Part shown: positions 12,801 through 22,909 of the stretch, piece by piece
How the letters are laid out: every line of letters begins with the position of its first letter
Numbering within the stretch: position 1 is the first letter of the stretch
Source of the DNA: Oreocharis arfaki
Lineage: Eukaryota; Chordata; Aves; Passeriformes; Paramythiidae
Direction: 5' to 3'
Assembly: GCA_013398015.1 (NCBI GenBank)
Contig: VZRR01014165.1
Span: forward strand, 2,775,290 to 2,839,289
DNA length: 64,000 bases
Translations under genes and position numbers: made by a program
Notes under the pieces: model-generated
Told to the model about the DNA's origin: nothing
Seen by the model: the letters and a program-made list of their open reading frames with translations, nothing else
Databases searched by the model: none

Positions 12801-15800
12801 CTAATGATTTTCACTCATTAATGAAAATACTTGTAAGAACAAAATTTCCTATTTTCTGTTGTGCAAGAGTGACTAGTATTTAAGTTCAGAATAGTACTCT
12901 TTTTTAAAGGGCGTTATTTTCTTTAAGATGATGTAGGTTCCAGTTCAACACAGACTAAAACGCAGAGTAACACAGTGGAAACCAAAGGGAAGAAAGAAAA
13001 GAAAGAGAAGAAGGAAAAGAAAGAAAAGAAAAAGAAGACATCTCAGGATGCCTCAATGCCACCAAAAATTCAAACAAAGGAGTGGGTGCAAGGATTATCT
13101 CCTGAAGGCTATACATACTACTACAACACAAAAACTGGAGGTAAAAGCTACTGAGGAGCAAGTGCAGATATAATTATTGGATATAAGTGAGAAAAGACTA
13201 TCTGCATTTCTTTACTCCTCTGCTCTTTCAGTAGTAAGCTGATTAGTGAAATGTAACACTTAGATGGAGTTTTGGTATTTAACATTCGAGACTTGGGCAT
13301 CCAGAATTTCAGACTGGTTTTGCTGTTGATTAATAATGGAAGAATGCAGTAATTCCATGGTTTCTGGAAGTGTTTAGCCTGCCAGGGGTTAAGTATACAA
13401 AGATAGCTGTGTTCTTCCTGAAGAAGCTTTGTGATTAGGAATGTGAAATAAACTGATTGTGTCTTTCTACATTTACAGGATTTATCTGACTTCTCTTGAG
13501 GAGCTGTGTGTTGTGATCTACTTTAGAACATAAAAGCAACCTTTTATGGTTAATGGGAATGTTACAAACTGTTTCTTATAAATTTAAGGATTGACATTAG
13601 TATTTACTGTAGCCTTTCATAATTTCTTTTTTTTTTTTAGCCAAAAATCCTGTATCTCTGTATCAGGCATAGTAATAGAGTCTGGAGGGTTGTTAGTGCC
13701 AGTAAAGCCAGCTGCAATTATGATATTTTGGTTTATTGTTCATACCATAGTGTGGTCAAGGATTATTCATATTCCAGTGAGGTGTGTGTGTGTGTGTGTG
13801 TATATATATATGTAATTTGTTTACATATATGCACACATCAGTGTCATATCCTTTAGATCTGTTTTTAGTAAAGATTATTAACTATAAACTGAATTGAATG
13901 AAATATGAGTGAAATATGCTTTTGTTTTTTAAGAATCACAGTGGGAGAAACCTAAAGGATTCCAAGGCAACTCACAAACGGTAATCAAATTATTCATCTT
14001 TTTCTTTATCTTTGTAAACACTTAAATAATCTAAGCAATTTGCAAGTCTTCTGATTGCAGAAAATAAATTTTTTGCCCTTTGTAAACTTATGAAAACATA
14101 ATTTGAATATGTAGAATATTTTATGATAAACTACAGTTTTACTATAGAAATCCTATTTGGCTAATTTGTCTGTCAAGGGAAGAGAAGTAATTAGTGGTGG
14201 TTGGGTTCCTGCAGAATATACTTCTTTTATGCTTCAGCCCATAAAATTGAAAGCTTTGAGGAAACTCTGAATAAATTCTGTTAAACCTTTTTTGAATGAA
14301 ATGAAATTATAAAAACTAAGTGTTACACAGTTGAAATAGTTAAGCCTCCTTTATCTGAGGCAGCACTGAGATTGCATTGTCAGGTAGTTGAAAAAAAAGG
14401 ATGCCCATTTTTTGTTTGCTTTACGATACAGTTATGTAATAAATTGTGGTTTTCCTGGGCTTCTTATGATCATGGAACCTATTTGCAAACAATTATTCAG
14501 CATTAATTAGTAATTTAGTATGTAACTTAATTTTTCTTATTTGAGGCACAGAAAAACTTGCAGAATAGTCCAAAGGCAGAAAGATTTCTTATTATTATTT
14601 ATGGATTTTCCTGTGATACTTACCACTCCAGGATTTTTGTGCTTCGTAGCATTAAAAACAGGATTTTGACAACACTCCTGTGAAGTGATGTTACATTTTC
14701 CTGTTTTCAGATAGGTGTCATATGTACACTATGATTTGATGTCAGTTTTGGTTGGTTTGCCAGTGTTGGATTTTACACTAGAGTTCAAAAAAAATGGGTG
14801 TTTTCAGAGTGCTTGACATTATGTTAGCTCCATATCATCACATCACGTGCTACTCTAGCTTTCTGATTCCCTTGTCCTGTGGGTTTGCACAGCTTGTTAA
14901 TCAGCACTTCAACTTTATCTTTTCAGTCAAGATGTAGCATTGCAATATGTAAAGCCAGTCTTATTGTAGCCTTTCACTGAAAGAGGTGGTCCTGAAATTA
15001 ATCTTGTTTGGTCCTTGGGACATTTTTACCCTGACAGTGCATTAGTTTAGGCAGTGAAGGCATCAGAGTTTAGGTTAGTGCTTTGGAGACTTAATTCCTT
15101 GCTATCAGCATTCTGAATAATCAGAAAAAATGCCAATGTGGGGAGAGCAGATTGGGGGAGAAGAAGGCACTCCCTTCTTGGCAACAACTTGAAGTTAGCT
15201 CATCCTATCCATATCAGAAGCACACACCTTCAGCCCCGCAGTATCTCTAACACCACACAGCTGTGTTTTGCCTTTCCTCCCTCACCCTGCTCAGTGACTT
15301 CGTCCTGTCTTGAGTTATTTTCACCATGGCTGAAAACAAGCACTTGATTGCTCCCTTATTTAGTCTGAGCTAAGGACATTGGGAACATTTCCAGATCTCT
15401 ACCAAGGACTCGCTACCCAGAACTTAAAGGGCGTGCTTGCAATATGTCGTGCGATTGAGATTCAGGAGCCCTTCTGGTTTTACAGCACACTAGGTTGTTG
15501 TTCAGACTTGGTAAGAGGTGGGGAGAACAGAGTGAGGAAAGGGCATGTTGAAAACTACCTATAACCAGTTAGACTGACAAGCGTGCTTGTTAGGATTTAT
15601 GTCAGGGACACTCAGTGTGCCTAGTGTCGGCTATTGACTGGAAACCTCTAACCAACAGGTCTACAATGCTCAGGATCTAATTCTTAAAAAAAAGAAAAAA
15701 GGTTATAATTAAGACTGTTGGGTTCTTTAAATCCTCTTTATACTTAAAATAAACTTTCCTTTTGCTTCTTTTGTCAAAACCAGCACACTGAAACTTCTGA

Positions 15801-18800
15801 GGGCAAAACCTTTAGGAAACTTGATTATGAAGGCTTTTTTGCCTTTGCCTGCTCTGAACTTACCAGTACAATTTTTTTGTGTTTACAGAGTCGGTGCAAG
15901 AACTTGAACTTCTGATTTTTATTGTGTTTTTATTTAAAAAACCCAGCAAAGTTTTAATAAGAGTGTTAAGCAAATGTCTAGGTGTGGAAAGGCCTGTCTG
16001 TATATCTCTGTATACACACACACATTTATTGGTGCCAAAATAATGTATGGTGAAGCTGCCCAACACGGAGCTGGCAGTATTGGTACTTAAGGAGCAGGGA
16101 AGTAATTGTGTGTAAGAAGTGATGAAAACCAGTTTCTTAAGGAAAATGTTAGGGCATGGGTAATGACTGATTATATAGCCTTAGCTGACTCTGAAAAAAA
16201 GAATTACATATCCACAAAGATATACCAGCAAGTTCTGCTACATTTAATGTTTATTTATTAATTAGTAGGGAAAAACAGTGCATTGTTGAAATTGGTGCTT
16301 TAGTAAAGAAGTACAATTGTTGCCATGCAAAGTTTGATTCTATAATTATTTGTTGTAATGTTCTGTTTTGGGATAAATTTTTATTTGTTTCTGTATATTT
16401 AATTTGTGATAGGATTTATTTGTATTGGTTTTCTGTAGCCCTCACAAAGACCTGGGTGTCCCAGAGAATTTTTTCAGCAGCCTCCACTAAAGATAGTGAC
16501 ACAAATAGGAAATTACAGCCTCAGGGGTGGATACTTTGAAAAAAACCCAAACGTGTAAAATAATGGCCTATATAATAATTTAAACTGTATGGCAACATTT
16601 ATTATACAGCCTCATACTAATTATCCAGTGTTTGAAAAATAATTGTACATTGCATTTGCCGTATTTTCAGTTATGAATTCCATCTCATTGGAGTCAAAGG
16701 GAGTACTTTCCAACAGCGATAGGGGTTCAGGCTTTAAACCAGTAAGATGATCTCAGACAAAAAGTACTTAGGGATTGAATAGACTTATAAGTGATGCTTT
16801 GCCTGATCCTGAAAACTTTTATTCGTGAGCTCCTATATCTTTTTCTTAGGGAGCAGAGTGGGTAGAAGGTGTCACTGAAGATGGTCATACCTATTACTAT
16901 AACACACAAACTGGAGGTAAGGAGAGCTTTCTTTCCAGTTAAACTCTGTTTCGGGAGAGAGGGTTTTCAGAAAAGCTTTTTGTTTTGTAAATAACTGCAT
17001 TTTTTACTAAGTTTTGTATTTTTTAAGCTGCAGTTGTAGTTGAAATAAAACAGTTGCTTAAGTCAGCACTGCCTTTATAGCTGCATTGTCAATCAGTGCT
17101 TGGACATTCAACTTGTAATTCTAAACTAGGCATTCTTCTTTACTACATATATATTGAAATTACAATTTGGAAACTAGAAAGGAGCACGATTTTGTGTTGA
17201 CGGGCATATGGGACTGAATAAGAATTTCCTAAACCTTTCCTCTTGCTGACATAGCATTGATAAGAAAGTCTAGCATCTTACCTCCTACTTCTTTTCTCCT
17301 TTTTTCCCCTACATGGGGAACTTCATGGTAACTCCCTCAGAACAGCATCTGCTTTCTAAATCTGTTTGAATCATTTTAAGGTCAGTGATGCCTCTCTGGA
17401 GAGCAAGTGAATTTTATGCTGGCTATGAGTTTTCCTTCTGCAGTTGGGTATGAGGTGGCATTGCTAATGATGCCAAGAATAGGAAAAAAAAACAAAAACC
17501 AAACCAATCCAAAACCTTTCAGTTTCTCAACAGGCCACTCTCTTGCCCAAATGATTTGCAATTTCTTTTGAAAGGGAAGGGAGATGTTGATTATTTTTAA
17601 ACATTGCCTTCCAAGTTCAGATACATTTTATGCCTATGTTTGCTGTTCTTTTAAGTACTTCATGGACATATGACACTTGGGAAGAATATGTTTCTAATCA
17701 TCATGTTTGTCAGAATTTTGGCTTTTGAGATTTCAAATTGATCCCTCATTTTTATGTAGCTGTAAGTAAGTGTCTTGGGAATGCTTAAAAATTACTATTC
17801 TGTTCTGTTAAGAGTAATCCCATCCTCTGAAGACAAGACAAATTTTTAACTGATGTAGTTAGAAGTGTCTTATGTCAGACACGTAACTTAGGAGACTGAT
17901 AGCTCCAGGCTTAGTGCTACGAGTCGTGCTTTGGGACGCTGCACCTCTTCCACTCTGTACCTGGGAAAGTGAACTTGCTCAGTTACTAATCTGAAGCCAG
18001 GTGACTGCAGTACCCTTAAGACACTGCACTGTTCATGCAGTCATTCATTGCCAGTTTCTTACATCTTTACTTCTTCAAGATACATCTACATCTGCAACAT
18101 ACACCTGTTGTGTTGTTTGCAGTTAGGAAAAAGAGTAGGTTTTTTTACATCTGAAAGCTTATATAAAATTCTAGACTGAAAGTTGGTGTACTTTTGCCTT
18201 ATTCTTACTAAAACCAGTTTTTAGACCATTGAGTCAACTTTTATTTAACTATTTCTTCTCAGTATATTTACTGGAATACTGCTTTTAAATTGAAAATGAG
18301 GATATATGTGTATGTACATATCCTGTACATACTTCCATGTCTTTCCAGATTGATGTTTGTATTTCCTTGTTTGCTTGAGAGCTCTTTTAACTAGAGACCT
18401 AACATTACCATGCAGAGTAGCACTTGAAAGGGGTTTAGCTGCCTGGAGACCTGAGGCTTAGAGTTATCATTCTTTACTTTATCCTGTCTTTGTAATCAAT
18501 GAACAGCTCAAATCAAATAGGCACATCTAGAGGGCAATTAATTTATTTGTCTGTCCTGTGTAAGGATGAGAGGGACCAGAGTCTTGTGGGTCACGGTTCA
18601 CCATGTGTGATGTTTTTTGTAAGAGCTAATTAAAACAAGCTTTATCAACAGTGAACTCAGCTGTCATGACTGTGTCTGCTGGGAAGAAATGTTATCTTTC
18701 TGATTATGGTTATTAAAACAAATGTACCAAACAAAGGCAAAAGCCTTTTGCTAAATTATTTGCTGTGTTTTTGCATAAGGCAGCACTGCTTCTGAAAGGT

Positions 18801-21800
18801 TATGTTGTCAAAGCAGTAATAGATCAAAATGAGAAGCATAAATAATGTGGTTGTTCAAATGTCTTGGACAGTATCCACATGGGAGAAACCGGCTGGTTTT
18901 GTTTCATCTTCAAATGAGAAGGGTCAACGTGACAAGCCTGCAGAAACAGCATCTGAATCAGACTCAGAAGATAGTGAGAATGAAGCAGAGAGTTCAGAAA
19001 CAAACTTCAAGGTAAGTTTTTTTCAGATTTATTTTACATACATGATCTTATACTAGAAAATTATAACTATATCTTTCATGTTTTGTGGTAGACTGTACTC
19101 ACTGAAACAAGATTAAAACATGTAAAAGTAAAATTTGCACTTCTTAATAAAATGAATCTTTATTCAATTATTTGGCTCATTAGTGGCACTGTTCCAGAAT
19201 AGAAAGTGTGATCTTTCCTTCAGCTCACCGGAAATACCTTGAATTCTACAAGAAATGTGATGTTCTCTGAGAAAGGTCACTGTCATCTCTCCGAAATAAT
19301 CCACAAAATGGTTTGGATTTCAGTGTGAGGATGACTTCGGCCTTTCATTGGTAAACGTGACTGCCAACAGACCTTCAGGGAATGCTTTGGACTGAAAATG
19401 GCATGGTTGTAGTTTCCTTATTAAATTGAGAAAAGATATAGACAGCTCATAGTACAAAATCTGTATCAATTACGTATTTAAAACACAAATTTAAAATTTA
19501 AGATAAAGGGTGTGATAATGTCTCTGTTTGGGTTAGATGGTTTCCTGGAGCTGGTAATTCAGAACAGACAGAGACAGTTTAAATACAAAATGTATTCATA
19601 GATGGGTGTTAATTGTAAAACAGTATTTTTGTATCACTGTGTATCATTATAAACTGCTACCAGGTATTGGCAATAAAGTGTGTGCATCTGCAAGTAGAGA
19701 AAGTTGCATGTGAATTTTTTCCTCTTTATTTTAAGATATGCTAAGCTTTGTTTTCAGGTCAGTTTGTATGTTTGTTAACTTCAGCCTCGGTAGATGGCAT
19801 TTTCCAACTTAAACTTCTTGTAACATTCAAGATTTTTTTTTTATCTATAAAGCTCAAGAAGAAAAATTTCTAGATTATATCACAATATGAGTTTATTGTT
19901 TCAAGTTACCCTTGCCTGAAAAGTATGAATAGTAGATAATAAGTAAATAATAATAACTTAAAAGATGTAAAATAAAGCTACATTATGTTTTTATTTAGGC
20001 ATTTTTGCTTAAGATGGGTTTTTTCCTCTTTAGAGGAAAGGAGATAATGGTGAAGAATCAGAGGAAGGGAAAAAATCTCCTAAAGCTAAAAAGTTAAGCC
20101 CTTACGGGAAATGGCGAGAAGTTAAGTCAGAAGAAACCATGGATAAAGAGGAGAGTACATCGGCTTCCCAAGAAACCTCTAATGATGGATCTAGCAAGAC
20201 CAACCCTTATGGAAAATGGAAAGCACTTAAGGAAGTAGGGGAAGAACAAGAAGAAGAAGAAGCAGGGTGAGTATCTTTTTGCCATCATTATTTTCATAAT
20301 GTTGTTTTCAAGAACTGAAGCTTTTTCTTCTGAATTCTTGCAGAATTAGCACAGCTGTGATTGGGAACGTTGCCCAAATACAGTTCTTTTCACTGTGATT
20401 ATTTTAAGTAATAGCTCTCCGTTACAGATAGAGGTGATGTTTCGGTTTTTGTGCAGAAGTTCACCATGAGTACGAAGTAAATTGAAGTGATTTAAGAATC
20501 ATAGTCATGCATTGTTTCTTCAGAGAATGAATATCAAATATTTAAATGTTGTTACTTTAAACTTCTGTTCCTTAACATCATCTCCTTCAACAATCTGGTT
20601 CAGCTGCCCCAGGAGCTCCTATGATCTCTCTGTCTCTATCTCTCTCTCTCTCCCCCATGTCAGACCAATGAGCTGCAGATGTTTTCATGAAGTGCATCTG
20701 ATCAGAAGGGTTATTTTGTTTTTCTGCATAATGCCTGAGGTGGATCTTCTTTTTATTTTTTTTTTTTTTCCTCTTGTGAATTATGCTCTTTTATGGTCAC
20801 CTTCTTGTTGTGGGTCCTGCAAGGAGTCTGGCAAAAGTAGGTTTTGGAGAATAAAAAGAGTCTTCTTCCTTATGCTTACTCCTCCATTGTCCAACATTTT
20901 TGTTCCAGACTACTGAGCAGGTAGACCTCCAACAGTGTTCATACTAAATTAAACACTGATGCACTTCTTGGAGACGATAATGTTCACATAACACCTCCTG
21001 TATTGGACCAGCTAAACTGCTCCTTGACTCCTGAGCTGAAAAATTCTTTTGGGTTTTTGGAAAGCACTGTGTAATAAAAAGTGCTTTCAGCTACTGAACC
21101 TCATAGATCAGTCTGTACTTTAACAGGCTTGAGATGATCACAACATGTCAACGAGACCTATGCAGTTGTTCATTATTTTCTTTAAATTCAGCCTAGGCAC
21201 AATGCCAACCACTTCCAGGAGGTTTACGTTTTTGGGATACTGCAACAATTGCATTTTCTTGACTTGCCATCATTCTTGTGGCTCCTGTTTGGGTGCTTGA
21301 GCAGATCTATGTTTTCCTAGAAGCATGGGACCCCAAACTGGGCATAGTACACGAGCTGACATCAGACTAACACTCGATAGTAGCAAAAGTATTCTTGTAT
21401 GGATTGGCCAATGTCTCTGCAGCAGTGTTGTGCTGTTGTGGTACCTGTGATTTAGGTAACTTTCTGCCAGCTCTTCGGTTCTTCTTCTGCATTTGTTTGT
21501 GCCACACGTTATCTTTGTGGAACACGGTGTTTTGCTGCTGACCCCTTAAAACTGATAGGTCATTTTTAGTTGATTGATTTGTTTGGATCAGTATTGGCTG
21601 TGATCCTACCCTCTGAAGCCACCTCTCCCAGCTTAGGGTCACTGTCTGATTTGGTAAGCTGGGTCTCTCTTCTGTCATGCAGTCGCTTCAAGATGGATGC
21701 TTGAGGAAAACAACTCAGTGGTGTTTTGGCAGTGAAACACTGCTTTTACTCACTGTCTACTGTCTTTCAATATTCTTAAAGTTACCAACATTACAGCCCT

Positions 21801-22284
21801 GTTATCTCTTGCAGGACTGTTGACATGATGCGTGCTTGGGCCATGCTATAAGCCCTGTATGGAATGAGGTGTTAGTTTGTTACTTTTTATGGCAGCCCAC
21901 ACAGAAGAAACAAAGAACATGGGTTTTTTCCTTGATGCCTGTCATGATGATGACTAGAAGACTGCATCTAGCTCAAAGCTGTTTTGTCAAATAAAAATAG
22001 CTGTTGCTGTCTGCAATACACCATGTTGTTTTCTCCATGTACATTAACCCTTTTACATTTTTCTGTCTTCTCCCAGTGAAAAAGTGGACCTGGAGCTTCC
22101 AAGTACAGAGAGTGAGAATGTAGCACCCCCAGTGCTAGAGGATCCAGAAGAGGAAACAGTGATATTTAAGGAGAAGACAGTCACCTCCCTTGGAGACCTG
22201 ACAGAAGGGGTGCCAACGTTTAAGAAGAGGAAATTTGAAAATGGAAAATCTAGAAACTTAAGACAAAGACTAAGTGATCAGTAA
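3880..22284 (+). CDS. WBP4: WBP4 (FBP21), WW domain-binding protein 4, spliceosome-associated; 10 exons, 389 aa
   Basis: Joined exons: 3880-3881, 10291-10363, 11837-11899, 12003-12126, 12928-13140, 13934-13980, 16850-16916, 18872-19011, 20034-20266, 22077-22284, giving 1170 nt in one open frame. The protein opens MADYWKSQPKKFCDYC, as in vertebrate WBP4. Seen: a matrin/U1C-type zinc finger (C13, C16, H30, H36), a charged helical stretch, a Lys/Glu-rich linker (about 109-124), WW1 (W140 to W162, P165), WW2 (W178 to W200, P203), an acidic Ser/Glu segment, two NPYGKW/SPYGKW-like motifs, and a conserved C-terminus ending NLRQRLSDQ. Family knowledge: a nuclear component of pre-catalytic spliceosomes; the WW domains bind proline-rich splicing factors such as SIPP1 and SmB/B', and the disordered C-terminus binds the Brr2 (SNRNP200) helicase. 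At 389 aa it is slightly longer than human (376). The start codon is split by intron 1. Confidence 0.96.
3882..10290 (+). other. WBP4 intron 1 (6.4 kb)
   Basis: The first few hundred bases are still GC-rich promoter sequence. It contains one CR1 fragment at 5205-5357. I see no conserved exon or RNA gene in the rest. Confidence 0.9.
5205..5357 (+). mobile_element. CR1 LINE 3' end fragment
   Basis: Matches the wording of avian CR1 tails: GGGACATGGTTTAGTGGTGG, then GTGCTGGGCTAAGGGTTGGA, CTTCCAACCTAAATGATTCT and degenerate terminal ATTCTGTG units. 5'-truncated, as is usual for CR1. Confidence 0.9.
10291..10363 (+). CDS. WBP4: WBP4 exon 2
   Basis: Acceptor TTCCCCAG at 10283-10290, donor GTACGA at 10364. 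Encodes residues 1 (last base) to 25, including the zinc-binding pair C13 and C16. Confidence 0.95.
10364..11836 (+). other. WBP4 intron 2
   Basis: AT-rich intron with no recognisable element. Confidence 0.9.
11837..11899 (+). CDS. WBP4: WBP4 exon 3
   Basis: 63 bp, residues 26-46 (SIEFHERGKNHKENVAKRIS then E). Supplies H30 and H36 of the zinc finger. Acceptor TTTGAAG, donor GTAACT. Confidence 0.95.
12003..12126 (+). CDS. WBP4: WBP4 exon 4
   Basis: 124 bp, residues 47-87 plus the first base of codon 88. Highly charged, alpha-helical (KKSLEKAKEEE, KEFAAMEEAAMKAYQ). The intron before it is only 103 bp and ends in a (TTTTG)n run that serves as its pyrimidine tract. Confidence 0.95.
12127..12927 (+). 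other. WBP4 intron 4
   Basis: No recognisable element. Confidence 0.9.
12928..13140 (+). CDS. WBP4: WBP4 exon 5 (Lys-rich linker and first half of WW1)
   Basis: 213 bp, residues 88-158. A KKEKKEKKEKK-type basic/acidic run precedes WW1, which starts EWVQGLSPEGYTYYYNTKTG. Donor GTAAAA at 13141. Confidence 0.95.
13141..13933 (+). other. WBP4 intron 5, splitting WW1
   Basis: Contains a (TG)n(TA)n microsatellite at 13782-13812; otherwise nothing recognised. Confidence 0.9.
13782..13812. repeat. (TG)n(TA)n microsatellite
   Basis: About nine TG units followed by six TA units. A compound dinucleotide repeat, probably polymorphic. Confidence 0.9.
13934..13980 (+). CDS. WBP4: WBP4 exon 6 (second half of WW1)
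   Basis: Short 47-bp exon encoding ESQWEKPKGFQGNSQT, with the second WW tryptophan (W162) and terminal proline (P165). Donor GTAATC. Confidence 0.95.
13981..16849 (+). other. WBP4 intron 6
   Basis: No gene or repeat that I recognise. A block at about 15130-15560 is more GC-rich than its surroundings and has short open frames in one strand, but no homology that I can name. Confidence 0.85.
16850..16916 (+). CDS. WBP4: WBP4 exon 7 (first half of WW2)
   Basis: 67 bp encoding GAEWVEGVTEDGHTYYYNTQ and TG, the first two strands of WW2. Acceptor TTTTTCTTAG, donor GTAAGG. Confidence 0.95.
16917..18871 (+). other. WBP4 intron 7, splitting WW2
   Basis: No recognisable element. Confidence 0.9.
18872..19011 (+). 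CDS. WBP4: WBP4 exon 8 (end of WW2 and acidic linker)
   Basis: 140 bp starting VSTWEKPAGF, then a Ser/Asp/Glu-rich segment (ASESDSEDSENEAESSE). The acceptor has a weak pyrimidine tract with many purines (ATGTCTTGGACAG), but the frame and homology fix it. Donor GTAAGT. Confidence 0.93.
19012..20033 (+). other. WBP4 intron 8
   Basis: No recognisable element. Confidence 0.9.
20034..20266 (+). CDS. WBP4: WBP4 exon 9
   Basis: 233 bp, residues 244-320 plus two bases. Contains SPYGKWREVK and NPYGKWKALKE, two related motifs; human WBP4 has a single NPYGEWQEIK-like copy that I can align. Acceptor CCTCTTTAG, donor GTGAGT. Confidence 0.93.
20267..22076 (+). other. WBP4 intron 9 with possible ancient repeat
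   Basis: Contains a CT-rich simple repeat (about 20619-20655) and a poly(T) tract (about 20756-20769). The stretch around 21310-21430 has phrases such as GACCCCAAACTGGGCATAGT that resemble a very old minus-oriented CR1 segment; this is weak. Confidence 0.6.
22077..22284 (+). CDS. WBP4: WBP4 exon 10 (C-terminus and stop)
   Basis: 208 bp; reads EKVDLELPSTESENV, then EKTVTSLGDL, FKKRKFENGKSRNLRQR and ends LSDQ, with TAA at 22282-22284. This is the conserved region that binds the Brr2 helicase in human FBP21. Confidence 0.96.
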
Positions 22285-22395
22285 TACTTAACAAATCATT
22301 TTAGATTCTGTTTAAGCTAGAGCGAATCAAAAGTTTAATATTTTAAACAGGCTTTTATAAAGAAAATGTTGGATAGAAGTTAAGGATTTATAGGT

Positions 22396-22904
22396 ATTAA
22401 AACATACGTGAGTTTAATATTTTTTTATTTTGATGTGATTGGTTTTGGAATGGAAGTTTGTGTTAAATTACTTATGCAATATTGTAAATACATGTATTCT
22501 TTATTTTAACCGTATCATCCAAGTTGTGTTCGCCCTGTGTGTGCTGTTTTAAATACATTTCATAAGGTTTTTTACTCCTTTTCTAAGTGTGTGAGAATGT
22601 GGTAATCTGACAAAAATGAAGCAGACCTTTTATTTTTAGAGAGGAAGTGGATCAATAGCATATACTAGAGAGTAAAATCATCCCTCAAGATTGTTTATGT
22701 GTCGTAGTTTCTCCTCTAATGAGTAAAATATTGTGCTTACTAACCTTCGTCTGATCGCTTGCAAAAGAGTGGGTGGTGAGACTGCCAACATTTCAAACTG
22801 ATCACTTGGAAGCTGTTTTTAGAAGAGTTAGTCACATCAGTGCCACCCATTCCAAATGATGTTCTGAAAAATTATTTGTGTATGTACATGATAAATGTAT
22901 TAAA
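22396..22904 (+). terminator. WBP4: WBP4 candidate poly(A) signals
   Basis: There is no AATAAA in the first 620 bases after the stop. Two ATTAAA variants occur, at 22396-22401 (followed by T/GT-rich sequence, so the better candidate) and at 22899-22904. The actual cleavage site cannot be chosen from sequence alone. Confidence 0.35.
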
Positions 22905-22909
22905 CCTCT

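Noticed and set aside
18829..19056. Reading exon 8 of WBP4 as beginning at the ATG at 18829
   Set aside because: The frame is open upstream, but homology starts at VSTWEKP and the acceptor AG at 18870-18871 joins exon 7 in frame, so the upstream codons are intronic.
21367..21678. 103-codon minus-strand frame inside WBP4 intron 9
   Set aside because: Antisense to the intron in sequence that may be an old repeat; no domain seen.
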